A stretch of 64,000 bases of DNA, taken from the NCBI GenBank assembly GCA_942490895.1, contig CALNZC010000052.1, forward strand, positions 1 to 64,000, written 5' to 3'. The translations under genes were made by a program, and so were the position numbers. This document shows positions 43,422 through 53,355 of the stretch, one piece after another. Position 1 is the stretch's first letter; each line of letters starts with the position of its first letter. Under the pieces are notes generated by a model. That model was not told where the DNA came from. It saw only the letters and a program-made list of their open reading frames with translations, and ran no database searches. Source of the DNA: JAGNXB01 sp942490895 (GTDB taxonomy: Bacteria > Bacteroidota > Bacteroidia > Chitinophagales > Saprospiraceae).

Positions 43422-45873
43422 TCACCAAGTTATCGACAACCCGGCCACCCAACTTCGACCTGCCTGTGGGTAATAAAAGTTCTCCGTCACCGTATCTCCA
43501 TAGATATAGGAATAGGTATAGCCATTTGAGCTATAGTCTCGATCCAACACATTATTCATCTGTAGACGCACCTGGATCTCCCCGACTCCCTTGACCTGTC
43601 GTCCCCAGTGGCATTGCAGATCCTGAACCCACCATGAACCGAGTGATCGATCGTCATTGGCTGTATTATCCAGGTACTGTTTGCCGACATACTGGCTCAT
43701 CCAGATTAGTCCAAAACCCTTCCATCCGGCCCAACTCAGTTGATGACTGTAGACCCACTCTGGTGAAAAGGCGATATCGACATCCTGATGCGCTATCCTG
43801 ACCTCTTCAAAGCCCGTCGAATAGTCATAAACCACCTCTTCAAACAGGGGGATCCGATTTCGGCTCAACCCCAAACTGCCCCTATACCCCAGGCCGAAGC
43901 CCAAACTGCCCGCGGCTTCCAACTCCACTCCCATTCGGTACGATTCAGGAACATTCGTCTTCAGGGTTGTACCGACATCATTCAATGCGCCTGTGGGGAC
44001 CAACTGGTCTGTATAGTCCATCCAATACCCATTCACGTTAAAACGCCATGCCTTCCAGTTGATCCGGCTGCCCACTTCAAAATCGACCATTCGTTCAGGC
44101 CGGGGAGCTGTTGATATCAGAGCGTCGACATAGTCACTGCGTGAAGGTTCTCGATGCGCAACAGCCACTGAGGTATACACCTCCACATCAGGCCTGGCTG
44201 CCCATGTCAGTCCAGCTTTGGGATTGAAAAAAGTCAACCCATCCTGAACATCGTACACCCTCAGATCATTGTCCACCCCTTTCGTCTGGTAGCCCACCTG
44301 GCGCACTTGCAGATCCCCGAAAAGACGCCAGTCACGGGCCATTTGCCAGTCTGCTTTCAGGAATATATTGCCGTCTGTCTTGGTGGCATCCCCGCGATAG
44401 TACTCATGGTCGGGCTGTATACCTTGCGCAAATTCAGCCCAGATGATTCGACCAAAGTGATTGCCCAGGTAGGTATTCCAGGCACCACCCAGATGCACAT
44501 TCCAGAGTGGTGATTCATAGCGAAGGTTGGCCACTCCCCCGACAAAATCATTTTCCAGCCATCGACGGCGGACCAGATTGGTGGTTAGAATCGTATCCTG
44601 GCCAATGATCACCGGCCCCAGATTGTAGGCTGACCGTTGATCCTGATCCCGGAATTGTTCAAAATATCCCGCACCGCGAGTATAATGGGCGGTAGCATTG
44701 ATCCGCCAGCGATCATTGAGGACTCGGGAAGCCTGGAGTTGCAGATTATCCTGCCCATATTGATCGACCTCATTTTCATACTGATAGTAGTTATATGTCC
44801 GTCCGGATGTCAAGAGGTTTTGTGTTTGACTGGGACTCAATCCGTTATTTGCGGCATGTGCCAGCATGGCTTCTTCATCATTTTCAAGGCGGGACTGGGG
44901 TGTCCCCCACCAGGACTGGTAGGTACGCTCCCGCCCGGAAAAGGCCAGGAATCGTACCAGGGTGCGGTCATCCTGCCAGGCCAGAGCCGCATACCAGGAT
45001 TGCAAGTTGGCGGTGGCCCGGTCGATATAGCCATCTGAGGTGATCATGGACCATCGGCTATCCAGCGTCCAATGCCCTCCCAGTAGTCCAGTACCCGCTT
45101 CCAGATTGGCCCGACGAGTGCCAAAGGATCCAATGGATGTGGACAGGCCACCATAGGGTTCCGTCTCGTACGGTTTGGGTCTGTAAATTGATGGTAGCCC
45201 CAAATGCTCCTGCTCCATTGGTGGAGGTGCCCGCTCCGCGCTGCACCTGGACATGGTCTACCGAGCTGATCAAGTCGGGCATATTCACCCAAAACACGGC
45301 TTGCGATTCTGCGTCATTGACCGGGACACCATTAATGGTGACATTGGTCCGGGTGGGGTCACTGCCCCGGACCCGGATACCGGTGTATCCGATGCCGGTC
45401 CCTGCATCGGAAGTGGAGACCACGCCCGGTGTATATCGTAACAAGTAGGGGATATCCTGGCCCATATTCAAGGGCTCTATCTCTTCCGCAGTCATTTGGC
45501 TCACGGCAAATGGAGCATCCGCTCCAGCCCACGTCCCGATCAATTCCAGGGTCTGCAAGGCATAAACCGAAGGATTCAGATGAATGATCAATGGCATATC
45601 TACGGATAGCGCGATGGTGTGGATCCATGATTCATAACCGAGGTAGCTGATCTGCAGGACAACGGAATCTCCAGGGGTGAGTGAAACTGAAAAACGTCCC
45701 TGATCATCCGTGATCCCGCCAGGGCCATCTACGATCTGAAATGCCGCAGCCACCAGTGGCCGGTTCTGTTCATTCAGGACCTGACCACGGAGGGTGGTCG
45801 GTTGCTCCTGACCCTGAGTCCAGGTCGAGAAAAATAAAAAGGCGATGATTGAGAGAAGGCGGATGTGGTCCAT
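43422..45873 (-). pseudogene. TonB-dependent receptor under TPP riboswitch, one frameshift
   Basis: The N-terminal ORF (start ATG 45873) has a signal peptide (MDHIRLLSIIAFLFF), a carboxypeptidase-like domain (TLRGQVLNEQNRPLVAAAF) and the plug domain (GYTGIRVRGSDPTRTNVTINGVPVND, DHVQVQRGAGTSTNGAGAFGATINL). The barrel continues in the next frame from YETEPYGGLSTSIGSFGTRRANLEAG to the C-terminal RSWVAGLSITW, the aromatic end of an outer-membrane barrel. The shift lies in a GGG run (plus strand 45177-45179); one base fewer restores an 816-residue protein. The TPP riboswitch upstream predicts uptake of thiamine or a thiamine precursor. It is either a mutated transporter or an assembly error. Confidence 0.85.
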
Positions 45874-45935
45874 AAGGGGTGATCTACAGGGTGGATCACC
45901 GGGGTGCCTTCTATTAAGGTTGGTGGCGGAATTGC

Positions 45936-46014
45936 TCATCTTCCCTTCCCGGCATGACCCGGGCAGGTTCAATGGGTATAATCTCAGTCAGACAACCTGG
46001 TCTGACACCCCGAT
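45936..46014 (-). promoter_or_regulatory. TPP riboswitch (thi box)
   Basis: The minus strand reads ATCGGGGTG, then CTGAGATTATACCC, TTGAACCTG, CGGGTCATGCCGG and GAAGGGAAGATG. These are the ordered conserved blocks of the TPP aptamer, including CTGAGA and the TTGAACCTG segment. It lies 63 bases before the TonB-receptor start. In Bacteroidota such switches turn off thiamine uptake genes when TPP is plentiful. Confidence 0.93.
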
Positions 46015-46039
46015 GTGACGTGAAGGTAGGTGACTCCAT

Positions 46040-46567
46040 TCAGATTAAAAAATCACGAATGGCAGCCCAGGCCAGTTCACGCCTGTTGACCAGATCACCA
46101 TGAAGGATGGAATACGGCCATTGTTCATGGTCAAGGATCTCCAGATGATGCTGAAAGAGCGCATCTCGTCCATGTTCATGTTCCCGCAGTGGATCGGCTT
46201 CCCAGGGTAGATCGGGCATGCAGAGTAGATAATGAACAGGTGCAGCTCTGCGGTGGAGTGCCTGGACCCAGGAAGAACATCGGTGGTATTTGACCTCCAG
46301 CCAGATTCGATAGGTCAGAAGATCCGTATCTGCGACCACCAGACCGGTCCCGGATTGACGGCAAATACTTTCCTGTCGACGCCATTGGGTCAAAGCCATC
46401 CGATATACATCCGATTCGGAATAGGACGGCCCTTGTCGGGTCAGGATCTCCCGGGCGACCTCCGGAACCAGTGGCACACCTAAATCCCGGGAGAGTTGCT
46501 CGGCCAGCGTCGTCTTTCCTGAAGATTCCGGACCAGTGAGGACAATCAATGGGAGGTGACTGGACAT
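46040..46567 (-). CDS. NadR/Ttd14-like AAA ATPase or kinase
   Basis: A 175-residue P-loop protein: TGPESSGKTTLAEQL is the Walker A motif, followed by PEVAREIL, VVADTDLLTY (Walker B region) and LLCMPDLPWEADPLREH, the pattern of the kinase domain of NadR and the AAA_28 family. Relatives phosphorylate ribosylnicotinamide or other vitamin-like substrates. The position just upstream of the TPP riboswitch and TonB receptor suggests a part in vitamin salvage, but it precedes the switch and so is not controlled by it. Start at ATG 46567; five codons upstream are also open. Confidence 0.75.
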   Translation of the reverse strand: MSSHLPLIVLTGPESSGKTTLAEQLSRDLGVPLVPEVAREILTRQGPSYSESDVYRMALTQWRRQESICRQSGTGLVVADTDLLTYRIWLEVKYHRCSSWVQALHRRAAPVHYLLCMPDLPWEADPLREHEHGRDALFQHHLEILDHEQWPYSILHGDLVNRRELAWAAIRDFLI

Positions 46568-46633
46568 ACATGCAAGGTACAATGATGATGATCATTTGCA
46601 GAACTATAACCTAGCACCGACCTTTACCTCGTC

Positions 46634-47215
46634 ATGCATGATATAGAGCCTCATTTCCACTGGCGCGATCATTATATCGCCGCAGAAGACAAGCAGTCGC
46701 CCTTCTATCGGCAACAATATGATGAATTCAAGTACACCCAGAAGGTGTACAACTATTTCATTCATCCCCAGTGGGACAATTTTGGTTCAACGACGCTTTA
46801 TGGAAAAGTCCTTTTTGTGGACTACGACGAGGGATTTGCCATCCTGGAACTGATCGGTGAATGGAATGACTGCCTGCACAATGATATTGAAGCGCTGAAG
46901 CGCAATCTCATCGACCTGATGATCAAGAAAGGGATCTACCGGTATATCCTGATCTGTGAAAGTGTGTTCAACTTTCATGCGGAGGATGGCGATTATTATG
47001 AAGAATGGTGGGATGATATCAAGGAGGACGATGGCTGGATCTGTTTACTGAATACAGAAAAACATGTCTTTGAGGAAATCCACGACCGACGTCTGGATCA
47101 TTATATCCATGTCGGGCCACACTTCAATGATGTGATCTGGAGGCCAAGGCGACCCGAGCTGGTTTACCTGGCGGTCAATCAGCTTTTAGAAGCTACAATT
47201 AAACATGTGGAATAG
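46634..47215 (+). CDS. Conserved hypothetical protein
   Basis: A 193-residue soluble acidic protein rich in Trp, Tyr and Asp. Segments such as HFHWRDHYIAAEDKQSPFY, YFIHPQWDNFGSTTLYGK and EEWWDDIKEDDGWICLLN look conserved in Bacteroidota, though no domain can be named. There is no signal peptide. It is divergent from the ATPase gene and convergent with 47226. Confidence 0.6.
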   Translation: MHDIEPHFHWRDHYIAAEDKQSPFYRQQYDEFKYTQKVYNYFIHPQWDNFGSTTLYGKVLFVDYDEGFAILELIGEWNDCLHNDIEALKRNLIDLMIKKGIYRYILICESVFNFHAEDGDYYEEWWDDIKEDDGWICLLNTEKHVFEEIHDRRLDHYIHVGPHFNDVIWRPRRPELVYLAVNQLLEATIKHVE

Positions 47216-47225
47216 CTGATACATA

Positions 47226-48122
47226 TCAATCTAAAGCATTATAGCCCTTCTCGAGGAGAAGCGCAGGTGATTTATATAAAATAGGAGGATAAAATTTGAA
47301 ATTTGATGATCCCAATGATTCAAAAATAACATTGTTCTCAGATTGAACTCGGCGGGTAAAAGTGTATAAACAAGTATTTGTATCGCCCTGTGAATTGACA
47401 TTCATTAGACACAGATATTGATATCCGAGCGCCTGCCTCAATTCCCAGTTATAAATCATCTCATTTCCCTCAAAGCAAGGCCCACTCATAACAACTTTAT
47501 CACGCAGAAAACACCAGTAACACCGATCACTTTGGATTTCCTTTTGAGAATGCACCTTTTTCAATTTTATCTTCTCAGATAATAACGGATTCACCTTCAC
47601 ATTTCTAATATAGTAACAGCCTGGAATGTACTTTGCAATTTTTTTTAAATAATTCCTCTGGTAATATAATCCCAAGTCTATTTGACCGCCAAATTGCTCT
47701 TCTTCAACTTGTAAATAAAGTTGCCCCCATAAGGAATCTGGATCGATATTTCCCACACCTTTTAGCAACTTTAGTTTCGACAATTTTTTTATACTTTTTT
47801 GACCTTCTAGGAATGACAACTGCTGACCTTGACATAACAACAAATCAATTTTTATTCTTAGTGAATCATCAATTAATTGTGGTTCAAATTCATGAATCTC
47901 CACTCCTACCCATATAATCGGAACCGTATAGGAAATGATCAATCCATAGATTTTATGATTTATTACATCAAAGGAATGAGTAGCGTCAAATGTATCCGTT
48001 GGTTGATATACGATACGGACAAAATGATTCACTGGTATTGAATCTAACGTAAAACAACTTGATTGAGTCTCACCCCTAACCACAAAACCGAATAAAAGAA
48101 GGACCAGCACTGTGTTTTTCAT
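47226..48122 (-). CDS. Secreted hypothetical protein, AT-rich
   Basis: A 298-residue protein with a signal peptide (MKNTVLVLLLFGFVVRG ... Q) from ATG 48122. The body has no known domain; it contains several Cys (CYWCF, GPCFEGN) and two Tyr-rich stretches. The base composition is visibly more AT-rich than the neighbours, which hints at acquisition from elsewhere. Its start overlaps the stop of the DUF1697 gene by 4 bases, so the two are cotranscribed. There is no T9SS tail. Confidence 0.55.
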   Translation of the reverse strand: MKNTVLVLLLFGFVVRGETQSSCFTLDSIPVNHFVRIVYQPTDTFDATHSFDVINHKIYGLIISYTVPIIWVGVEIHEFEPQLIDDSLRIKIDLLLCQGQQLSFLEGQKSIKKLSKLKLLKGVGNIDPDSLWGQLYLQVEEEQFGGQIDLGLYYQRNYLKKIAKYIPGCYYIRNVKVNPLLSEKIKLKKVHSQKEIQSDRCYWCFLRDKVVMSGPCFEGNEMIYNWELRQALGYQYLCLMNVNSQGDTNTCLYTFTRRVQSENNVIFESLGSSNFKFYPPILYKSPALLLEKGYNALD

Positions 48123-48655
48123 TCCCCAATCATTTCCATCAACTTCAATGTCGTTCGCCAGTTCCGTGAGGTGGCATTTACCTTCAATCTGGACTCCCAA
48201 AAGTTGTTATTCAGTTTTGTTCTCCCGGCCCCCTCGGTCAGATACAAATAGATCACATCATCCTGGATCACAAATTCATCCCGACCCAGCATTTTTACCT
48301 CTATGTCCGGAAGAACAGCTGGGATTTGATCCAGGAAAACGATATAGATTTTCTTCAGATCGACGTCCGATTTTGAGAGATAGGGATTGCCCTCGATTAC
48401 CTTTTGTAATTTCTCAGCAGTCAGTATTTGGGTGGGTACATCAAAGCCATACTCCTTCTGGATGGAGCATTGAATCGTATCGACCAAAACAGGGAGCTGC
48501 TGCTCTTTGGACTGGAAGGCGATATTTCCACTTTGGATATAATTGCGAACCTCTTTCAGTCCGGCCTTTTCCAGCAGGCTGATCAGGTCCTTCATCTTGA
48601 TGAGTTTCTGACCACTGACATTGATGCCGCGCAGGATGGCGATGTAGGTTTGCAT
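48119..48655 (-). CDS. DUF1697 family protein
   Basis: A 178-residue cytosolic protein with the DUF1697 opening MQTYIAILRGINVSGQKLIKM, followed by YIQSGNIAFQS, AGRTKLNNNFWE near the end and a C-terminal RNWRTTLKLMEM. The family is common in bacteria and its function is unknown. ATG 48655 starts exactly at the conserved N-terminus. Confidence 0.85.
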   Translation of the reverse strand: MQTYIAILRGINVSGQKLIKMKDLISLLEKAGLKEVRNYIQSGNIAFQSKEQQLPVLVDTIQCSIQKEYGFDVPTQILTAEKLQKVIEGNPYLSKSDVDLKKIYIVFLDQIPAVLPDIEVKMLGRDEFVIQDDVIYLYLTEGAGRTKLNNNFWESRLKVNATSRNWRTTLKLMEMIGE

Positions 48656-48728
48656 GCCGTAAAGATAAGACCTCTTTTGAGGACCACGACTGCGATTCCC
48701 CATACCTGGAAGGAATACTGACGTCCGT

Positions 48729-49739
48729 CTATTCTTTCCGGTAGATATGCACCACCCGAAGCATCATGGGCGGATGAGCATAGCGCACCACACGCAATAT
48801 ATAGGGTCCAGGTGGAAGGTCGGCTGACGGAATTTTGACGATTTCTGCTTTATAGAGTGTCTGCTGATAAACAGTCAATCCATTGAAATTGATCAGTTCC
48901 ACACGCTTGATGTCTTTCACGTCCAGTAAATTGACCGTGAGTTCATCTGAAAATGGATTCGGATAGGCCTGGAAGGTAGAGTCCACAAAAAGTGGTGGTG
49001 GCGGTGGTGGCTCTATAATTGTGGTATCTCCTCCTTGATCCGTGGTATCGGGTGGAATGATCTCAGGAATAAAGACATCCTCGTACTGTTCCAATTGGGC
49101 GGGTGGAATGTATTCTTCAACCTCATAAGCAGGTGTCCATCCAGTAGCATTTACCCCAATCCCGTAAAGTGCAAACCAAAAGGCGTTAGGCGACATATAT
49201 TGGGTGAACTTCAACCATCCAAAAACTTCTTCGCCATTGACGTCCAAACGGATCGCAATATATCGATTGGAAAGTTTCGGCCAAATTTGCGGGCCCGTCC
49301 ATGGATAGGACCCTAATAAAACCTCTCCTCCCGCATCGGTCCAACGTTTTTTAAGGGGCACATCACATAGGCAGGTATCCCCTTTATTGAAAGGGACGGA
49401 AACATAGTCTGTATAATACCGACATGCACGTGCATTATCATGCAATGGTTCAACAAAGATGTAAGAAGTTGATTTTGGATAGTTCGTAGGCTTCCAAGGA
49501 ACCCCATACACTCGATAATCCCAGACTCCATCGCCGTCTACATCAATCTTAAGCGCCTTTTCAGTCTGATAACTCCCGATCGAACGTTTCAGATTGGACG
49601 TAAATTCTCCTTCCCCGGCCACGATCTGAGCGTGGACTGACATGTTACCCCAAATCAAAAGGGGGACCAAACACATTCGTAGAAAATTTATCTGGCCAAC
49701 TCCTTGGTTGTTCCTAATATTTCCCACGGGCAAATTCAT
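48729..49739 (-). CDS. T9SS-exported protein, paralogue C
   Basis: A 336-residue protein with a signal peptide (MCLVPLLIWGNMSVHAQ region). The body has an FG-GAP-like IDVDGDGVWDYRV motif near the start and a proline-rich linker (EPPPPPP) before the sorting domain, which starts at FQAYPNPFSDE. The last 100 residues are almost identical to those of the gene at 49912, while the first 200 are much more diverged. The function is unknown. The start at ATG 49739 is uncertain; the frame is open to 49754. Confidence 0.75.
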   Translation of the reverse strand: MNLPVGNIRNNQGVGQINFLRMCLVPLLIWGNMSVHAQIVAGEGEFTSNLKRSIGSYQTEKALKIDVDGDGVWDYRVYGVPWKPTNYPKSTSYIFVEPLHDNARACRYYTDYVSVPFNKGDTCLCDVPLKKRWTDAGGEVLLGSYPWTGPQIWPKLSNRYIAIRLDVNGEEVFGWLKFTQYMSPNAFWFALYGIGVNATGWTPAYEVEEYIPPAQLEQYEDVFIPEIIPPDTTDQGGDTTIIEPPPPPPLFVDSTFQAYPNPFSDELTVNLLDVKDIKRVELINFNGLTVYQQTLYKAEIVKIPSADLPPGPYILRVVRYAHPPMMLRVVHIYRKE

Positions 49740-49911
49740 TGGTTTTTGTTCCACGTCTACAAATTAAGACAAATGAACCCGATTTCATAAAAATCACCTG
49801 CCGAATAAACCTGCTTATCTCAAACCATCCATCAGACTTGTCTTCTTTGAAGATCAAGGACTTTCTGACCATCACTTTAAAATCACTCCTTCCAGGAAGA
49901 GTGCTCAAATC

Positions 49912-50940
49912 CTATTCTTTCCGTTGGATATGCACCACCCGAAGCATCATGGGCGGATGAGCATAACGCACCACACGCAATATATAGGGTCCGGGTGGAA
50001 GGTGGGTTGACGGAATTTTAACGATTTCTGCTTTGTACAGGATTTGCTGATAAACAGTCAATCCATTGAAATTAATCAGCTCCACACGCTTGATGTCTTT
50101 CACGTCCAGCAAATTGACGGTCAGTTCATCTGAAAATGGATTCGGATAAGCCTGAAAGGTAGAGTCCACAAAGGGTGGTGGTGGCTCAATTATAGTGGTA
50201 TCTCCCCCTTGATCCGTTGTATCGGGCGGAATCAAGAAAATATAATCCTGATCAGGATAATCATCCTTGATAGGCTTTGGGTTCTCTTTAAAAATTTGCC
50301 AAATCGGATTCCAACCTGGCGTATTTGTCCCGATGGAATGCACGTTAATAGAAAATCCACTGATCCACACTTGCGAAGTAAATCGGACCCAACCAGTGTC
50401 TATAACCCCTGGTGATGATTCCAGGATAAAGAAGGCGTAGGCGTTGTCCAACTTCGTCCAGGCCCATGGTCCACCACCGCTGGACATTGTCCCGATCAGT
50501 GGATCACTGGAATCAAACTTTTTAGATGATGCAGTGTGAATAGTGTCCTCCAGGCAATAACAAGTCTGCCATCCATAAAATGGCACAATGACATTACCAC
50601 TTGGTCCATATCGACATACTTGGAAATCAAAGGTCAAATTATCAACCTTCAGGCTACCTGAATTTGATTTTGGAAACTGATAGTTATACGCTGTCGTCCC
50701 CGAAAACGCCATATCCCAAACACCGTCACCATTCACATCGAGAGCAAGGTGGCCATCATATCCACCCGAATTTTCCACATGTTTGAATACATGGTGAATA
50801 TACTTTGTGTCTTGAATCACAAATTGACCATATCCAGATGGCTGGGCGAGCAGGAAGGCCAGACAGAAGATGATTGCAAGTCTTATTGATGAATTAACCT
50901 GATATTTTAGCATTGGGCCAGACATGGTCACAGTTGACAT
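49912..50940 (-). CDS. T9SS-exported protein, paralogue D
   Basis: A 342-residue paralogue of the gene at 48729: signal peptide (IRLAIIFCLAFLLAQPSGYGQ), the DVNGDGVWDMAF calcium-loop-like motif, an ISGFSINVHSIGT segment, linker DTTDQGGDTTIIEPPPP and a sorting domain from FQAYPNPFSDE to VVHIQRKE. ATG 50940 or 50913 may be the start. The nearly identical tails point to recent gene conversion or a shared template. Confidence 0.75.
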   Translation of the reverse strand: MSTVTMSGPMLKYQVNSSIRLAIIFCLAFLLAQPSGYGQFVIQDTKYIHHVFKHVENSGGYDGHLALDVNGDGVWDMAFSGTTAYNYQFPKSNSGSLKVDNLTFDFQVCRYGPSGNVIVPFYGWQTCYCLEDTIHTASSKKFDSSDPLIGTMSSGGGPWAWTKLDNAYAFFILESSPGVIDTGWVRFTSQVWISGFSINVHSIGTNTPGWNPIWQIFKENPKPIKDDYPDQDYIFLIPPDTTDQGGDTTIIEPPPPFVDSTFQAYPNPFSDELTVNLLDVKDIKRVELINFNGLTVYQQILYKAEIVKIPSTHLPPGPYILRVVRYAHPPMMLRVVHIQRKE

Positions 50941-50990
50941 TGCTCTGAACTGGAGTGTAATAAAGATACAACCAATCCCATTTAATGTCA

Positions 50991-51752
50991 CTAGGAACGC
51001 CCCGGAGCCGACACTTTCTCTTTCACCTCATCCCAGACCCGCTTGAACTGCAGGTCACCCAGTCCATAGATCGGATGGGCTTTGGAAAAGGCTTCGAAAT
51101 GAGCCGGAAACTCACCTTTCGGGTTTTGGAGGATGATCTCTTTCACGGTATTTTCCATCGGGCTCGAACCTGAATCATCGCGATAACGTGCCACTTCGGC
51201 ATCGATGACCGGCAATAAAAATTCAAAGTCGGACAAAGGACCAGTAGCCAGACGATGCATAGCCATTCGGTCCTCATACTGATAAGCCTTCCACATGCTG
51301 GCAAAGGCCGATCGATGCGCCGGACTGACCGGCACCTTCTCTTCATAGCTTTTGATCAACCCGGCTTCATCCAGATGCGCAAAGGAAAAGCGAGACTCTT
51401 CCAAGGGTCGAACCAGGAAGAGCGGGTGATCCTTACGGGCTTCATCCAGTAGCCAAATGATGAACCAGAGATTGACCTGGCAAAAAAGGTCATCCTCAAA
51501 CCAGAGCATAACCTCTTCCCCACTCGGGATGGTCTGGATCTTTTTGAATTCAGCGAGGCTGTTTTCCCGGTATTCCCGAATCGGGACACCATAGACATCC
51601 AGAAGGAATTCTTCGCGTGACTTGCCGATCTGTTCCAGAGTTGCCCCGAGAACATCACCATCGACCAGGCATTCACGGGCAACCAGCTTGCGTCCGTCCA
51701 AGCTTGCCGGGAATCGATCGTGTAATATATCGCCATTGAGAATATGAACCAT
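50991..51752 (-). CDS. DUF1835 domain protein
   Basis: A 253-residue cytosolic protein: MVHILNGDIL opens a DUF1835 domain, with GDVLGATLEQIG, EVMLWFEDDLFCQVNLW (the acidic pair and Trp typical of the family) and a C-terminal DUF3658-like half (VSPAHRSAFASMW, LHRLATGP-type). The function is unknown. The start ATG 51752 follows a GAGGAGGTTATGAGG short repeat, also seen at 6.7 and 12.4 kb. Confidence 0.7.
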   Translation of the reverse strand: MVHILNGDILHDRFPASLDGRKLVARECLVDGDVLGATLEQIGKSREEFLLDVYGVPIREYRENSLAEFKKIQTIPSGEEVMLWFEDDLFCQVNLWFIIWLLDEARKDHPLFLVRPLEESRFSFAHLDEAGLIKSYEEKVPVSPAHRSAFASMWKAYQYEDRMAMHRLATGPLSDFEFLLPVIDAEVARYRDDSGSSPMENTVKEIILQNPKGEFPAHFEAFSKAHPIYGLGDLQFKRVWDEVKEKVSAPGRS

Positions 51753-51844
51753 AAGGAGGAGGTTATGAGGTTTTGAGCCAGGAGCAATCCAGTAGAATCC
51801 AGGAGTCTCTTCACCCATGATGTAAAGCTACAAAGAGTACATGG

Positions 51845-51919
51845 GTCGGTTGTCAGTTGTCAGTTATCGGTTGTCGGTTGTCAGTTATCGGTTGTCGGTT
51901 GTCGGTTGTCAGTTGTCAG
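51845..51919. repeat. 7-bp tandem repeat (GTCRGTT), array 1
   Basis: About ten copies of a heptamer alternate between GTCGGTT and GTCAGTT, with an ATCGGTT variant. A second array lies at 52111-52150. Confidence 0.8.
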
Positions 51920-52110
51920 AACTTATTTCGAGTAGAGAGTGGAGAGTAAAGGGTTGTATTCCATCTAGAACTACTCTGGATCAGTTTCTTTTGAATGCCC
52001 CGTATTAAGAAGAAATCACTCCAGGGTCAAAAGCCCCTCCTCGTTTTGGTCATGGATATCTGGTTTTTGATTTTTATTTGGGATTTGTCTATTGGCTTTT
52101 GGGCTTTTCC

Positions 52111-52150
52111 CTGTCAGTTGTCAGTTGTCAGTTGTCGGTTGTCGGTTATT
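52111..52150. repeat. 7-bp tandem repeat (GTCRGTT), array 2
   Basis: Five copies of the same heptamer, 190 bases from array 1. The whole stretch 51753-52335 between the DUF1835 and Era genes is otherwise noncoding. Confidence 0.75.
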
Positions 52151-52335
52151 GAAACAGGACTAAAGATGATGGTTGAGGGATGAGCCAATATCCTGTTTCC
52201 CATTTAGTGCTTGGTGCTTGTAGTTTATTTGTGATTTGGAATTTGTGATTTGAAATTTTCCTGCCGGATATCCTTATGGCCAGGATACACAGATGGCATA
52301 GGTCCGGTAACCGGACATCGTCGTACCTTTACGGG

Positions 52336-53226
52336 ATGCATCGATCTGGTTTTGTCAATATTCTGGGCCACCCTAATGTCGGGAAGAGCACACTCATGAA
52401 CGCTCTGGTTGGCGAACGGATGAGTATTATTTCTTCCAAACCCCAAACGACCCGACATCGGATCATGGGCATTCTCAGTGGAGAGGAATTTCAGATCGTC
52501 TTTTCAGATACGCCCGGATTTGTCCTGCGTCCGTCTTACAAGATGCACGAAAAGATGAATGCTTTTGTGACGGGAGCCTTTGACGATGCCGATCTGGTGT
52601 TGCTGGTGACGGAGCCCAAGGACGACTATGATGAAGAAGATCCACTGATTGCACATTTGAAAAAAACCGAGTCACCGAAATTCCTGATCATCAACAAATC
52701 AGACAAGTTTCCGGCAAGTGAACTGGAGCGTGTGCAGGCGGAATGGGAAGCTCGACTGGCGTTCACCCAGGTCTTCACCCTTTCTGCACTTCAGAATACA
52801 GGAACAGAAGATCTGTCTTCCGCGATCCAGTCCCTGCTTCCTGAGGGGCCGGCCTGGTATCCCAAAGATCAGTTGACGGATCGTCCGGAGCGCTTTTTTG
52901 TCAGTGAACTCATCCGGGAAAACATCTTCGAGATGTTCGGTCAGGAGATTCCTTATTCCTGTGAAGTGGTCACGGAGTACTATCAGGAACCGGCAGAAGG
53001 TGAAGATGATATCATCCGTATCGGTGCTGAAATCTATGTGATGCGTAACACCCAAAAGGCGATTCTCATCGGCAAAGGCGGGAGTGCCATCAAGGAATTA
53101 GGCATTCGATCCCGAAAGGCGATCGAGGAATTCCTGGGAGAACATATCTTTTTAGAACTGCATATCAAGATTCGCCCCAAATGGCGGGATGACGACCGTA
53201 CGCTGAAAGGATTCGGATATGGATAA
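52336..53226 (+). CDS. era: GTPase Era
   Basis: A 296-residue GTPase needed for 30S ribosome assembly. The G domain has GHPNVGKST (G1), TTRHRIMG (G2), DTPGF (G3), NKSDKF (G4) and SAL (G5). The C-terminal KH domain has AILIGKGGSAIKELG, then KIRPKWR. I chose ATG 52336, where similarity begins (MHRSGFVNILG); the frame is open 20 codons upstream. TACCTTTA lies just before it, a near match to the -7 box. Confidence 0.95.
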   Translation: MHRSGFVNILGHPNVGKSTLMNALVGERMSIISSKPQTTRHRIMGILSGEEFQIVFSDTPGFVLRPSYKMHEKMNAFVTGAFDDADLVLLVTEPKDDYDEEDPLIAHLKKTESPKFLIINKSDKFPASELERVQAEWEARLAFTQVFTLSALQNTGTEDLSSAIQSLLPEGPAWYPKDQLTDRPERFFVSELIRENIFEMFGQEIPYSCEVVTEYYQEPAEGEDDIIRIGAEIYVMRNTQKAILIGKGGSAIKELGIRSRKAIEEFLGEHIFLELHIKIRPKWRDDDRTLKGFGYG

Positions 53227-53355
53227 TGCCCCGCTACTCAACCTCAGGTCTAATGCGCATACCGCATCCCTACCAGCATACGCCGACGTTTTGTTTTCCA
53301 TGTTGAACACCCAACGCTGCGGCCACTTTTTCCGTTAAATGATTAAACTCCTTTT

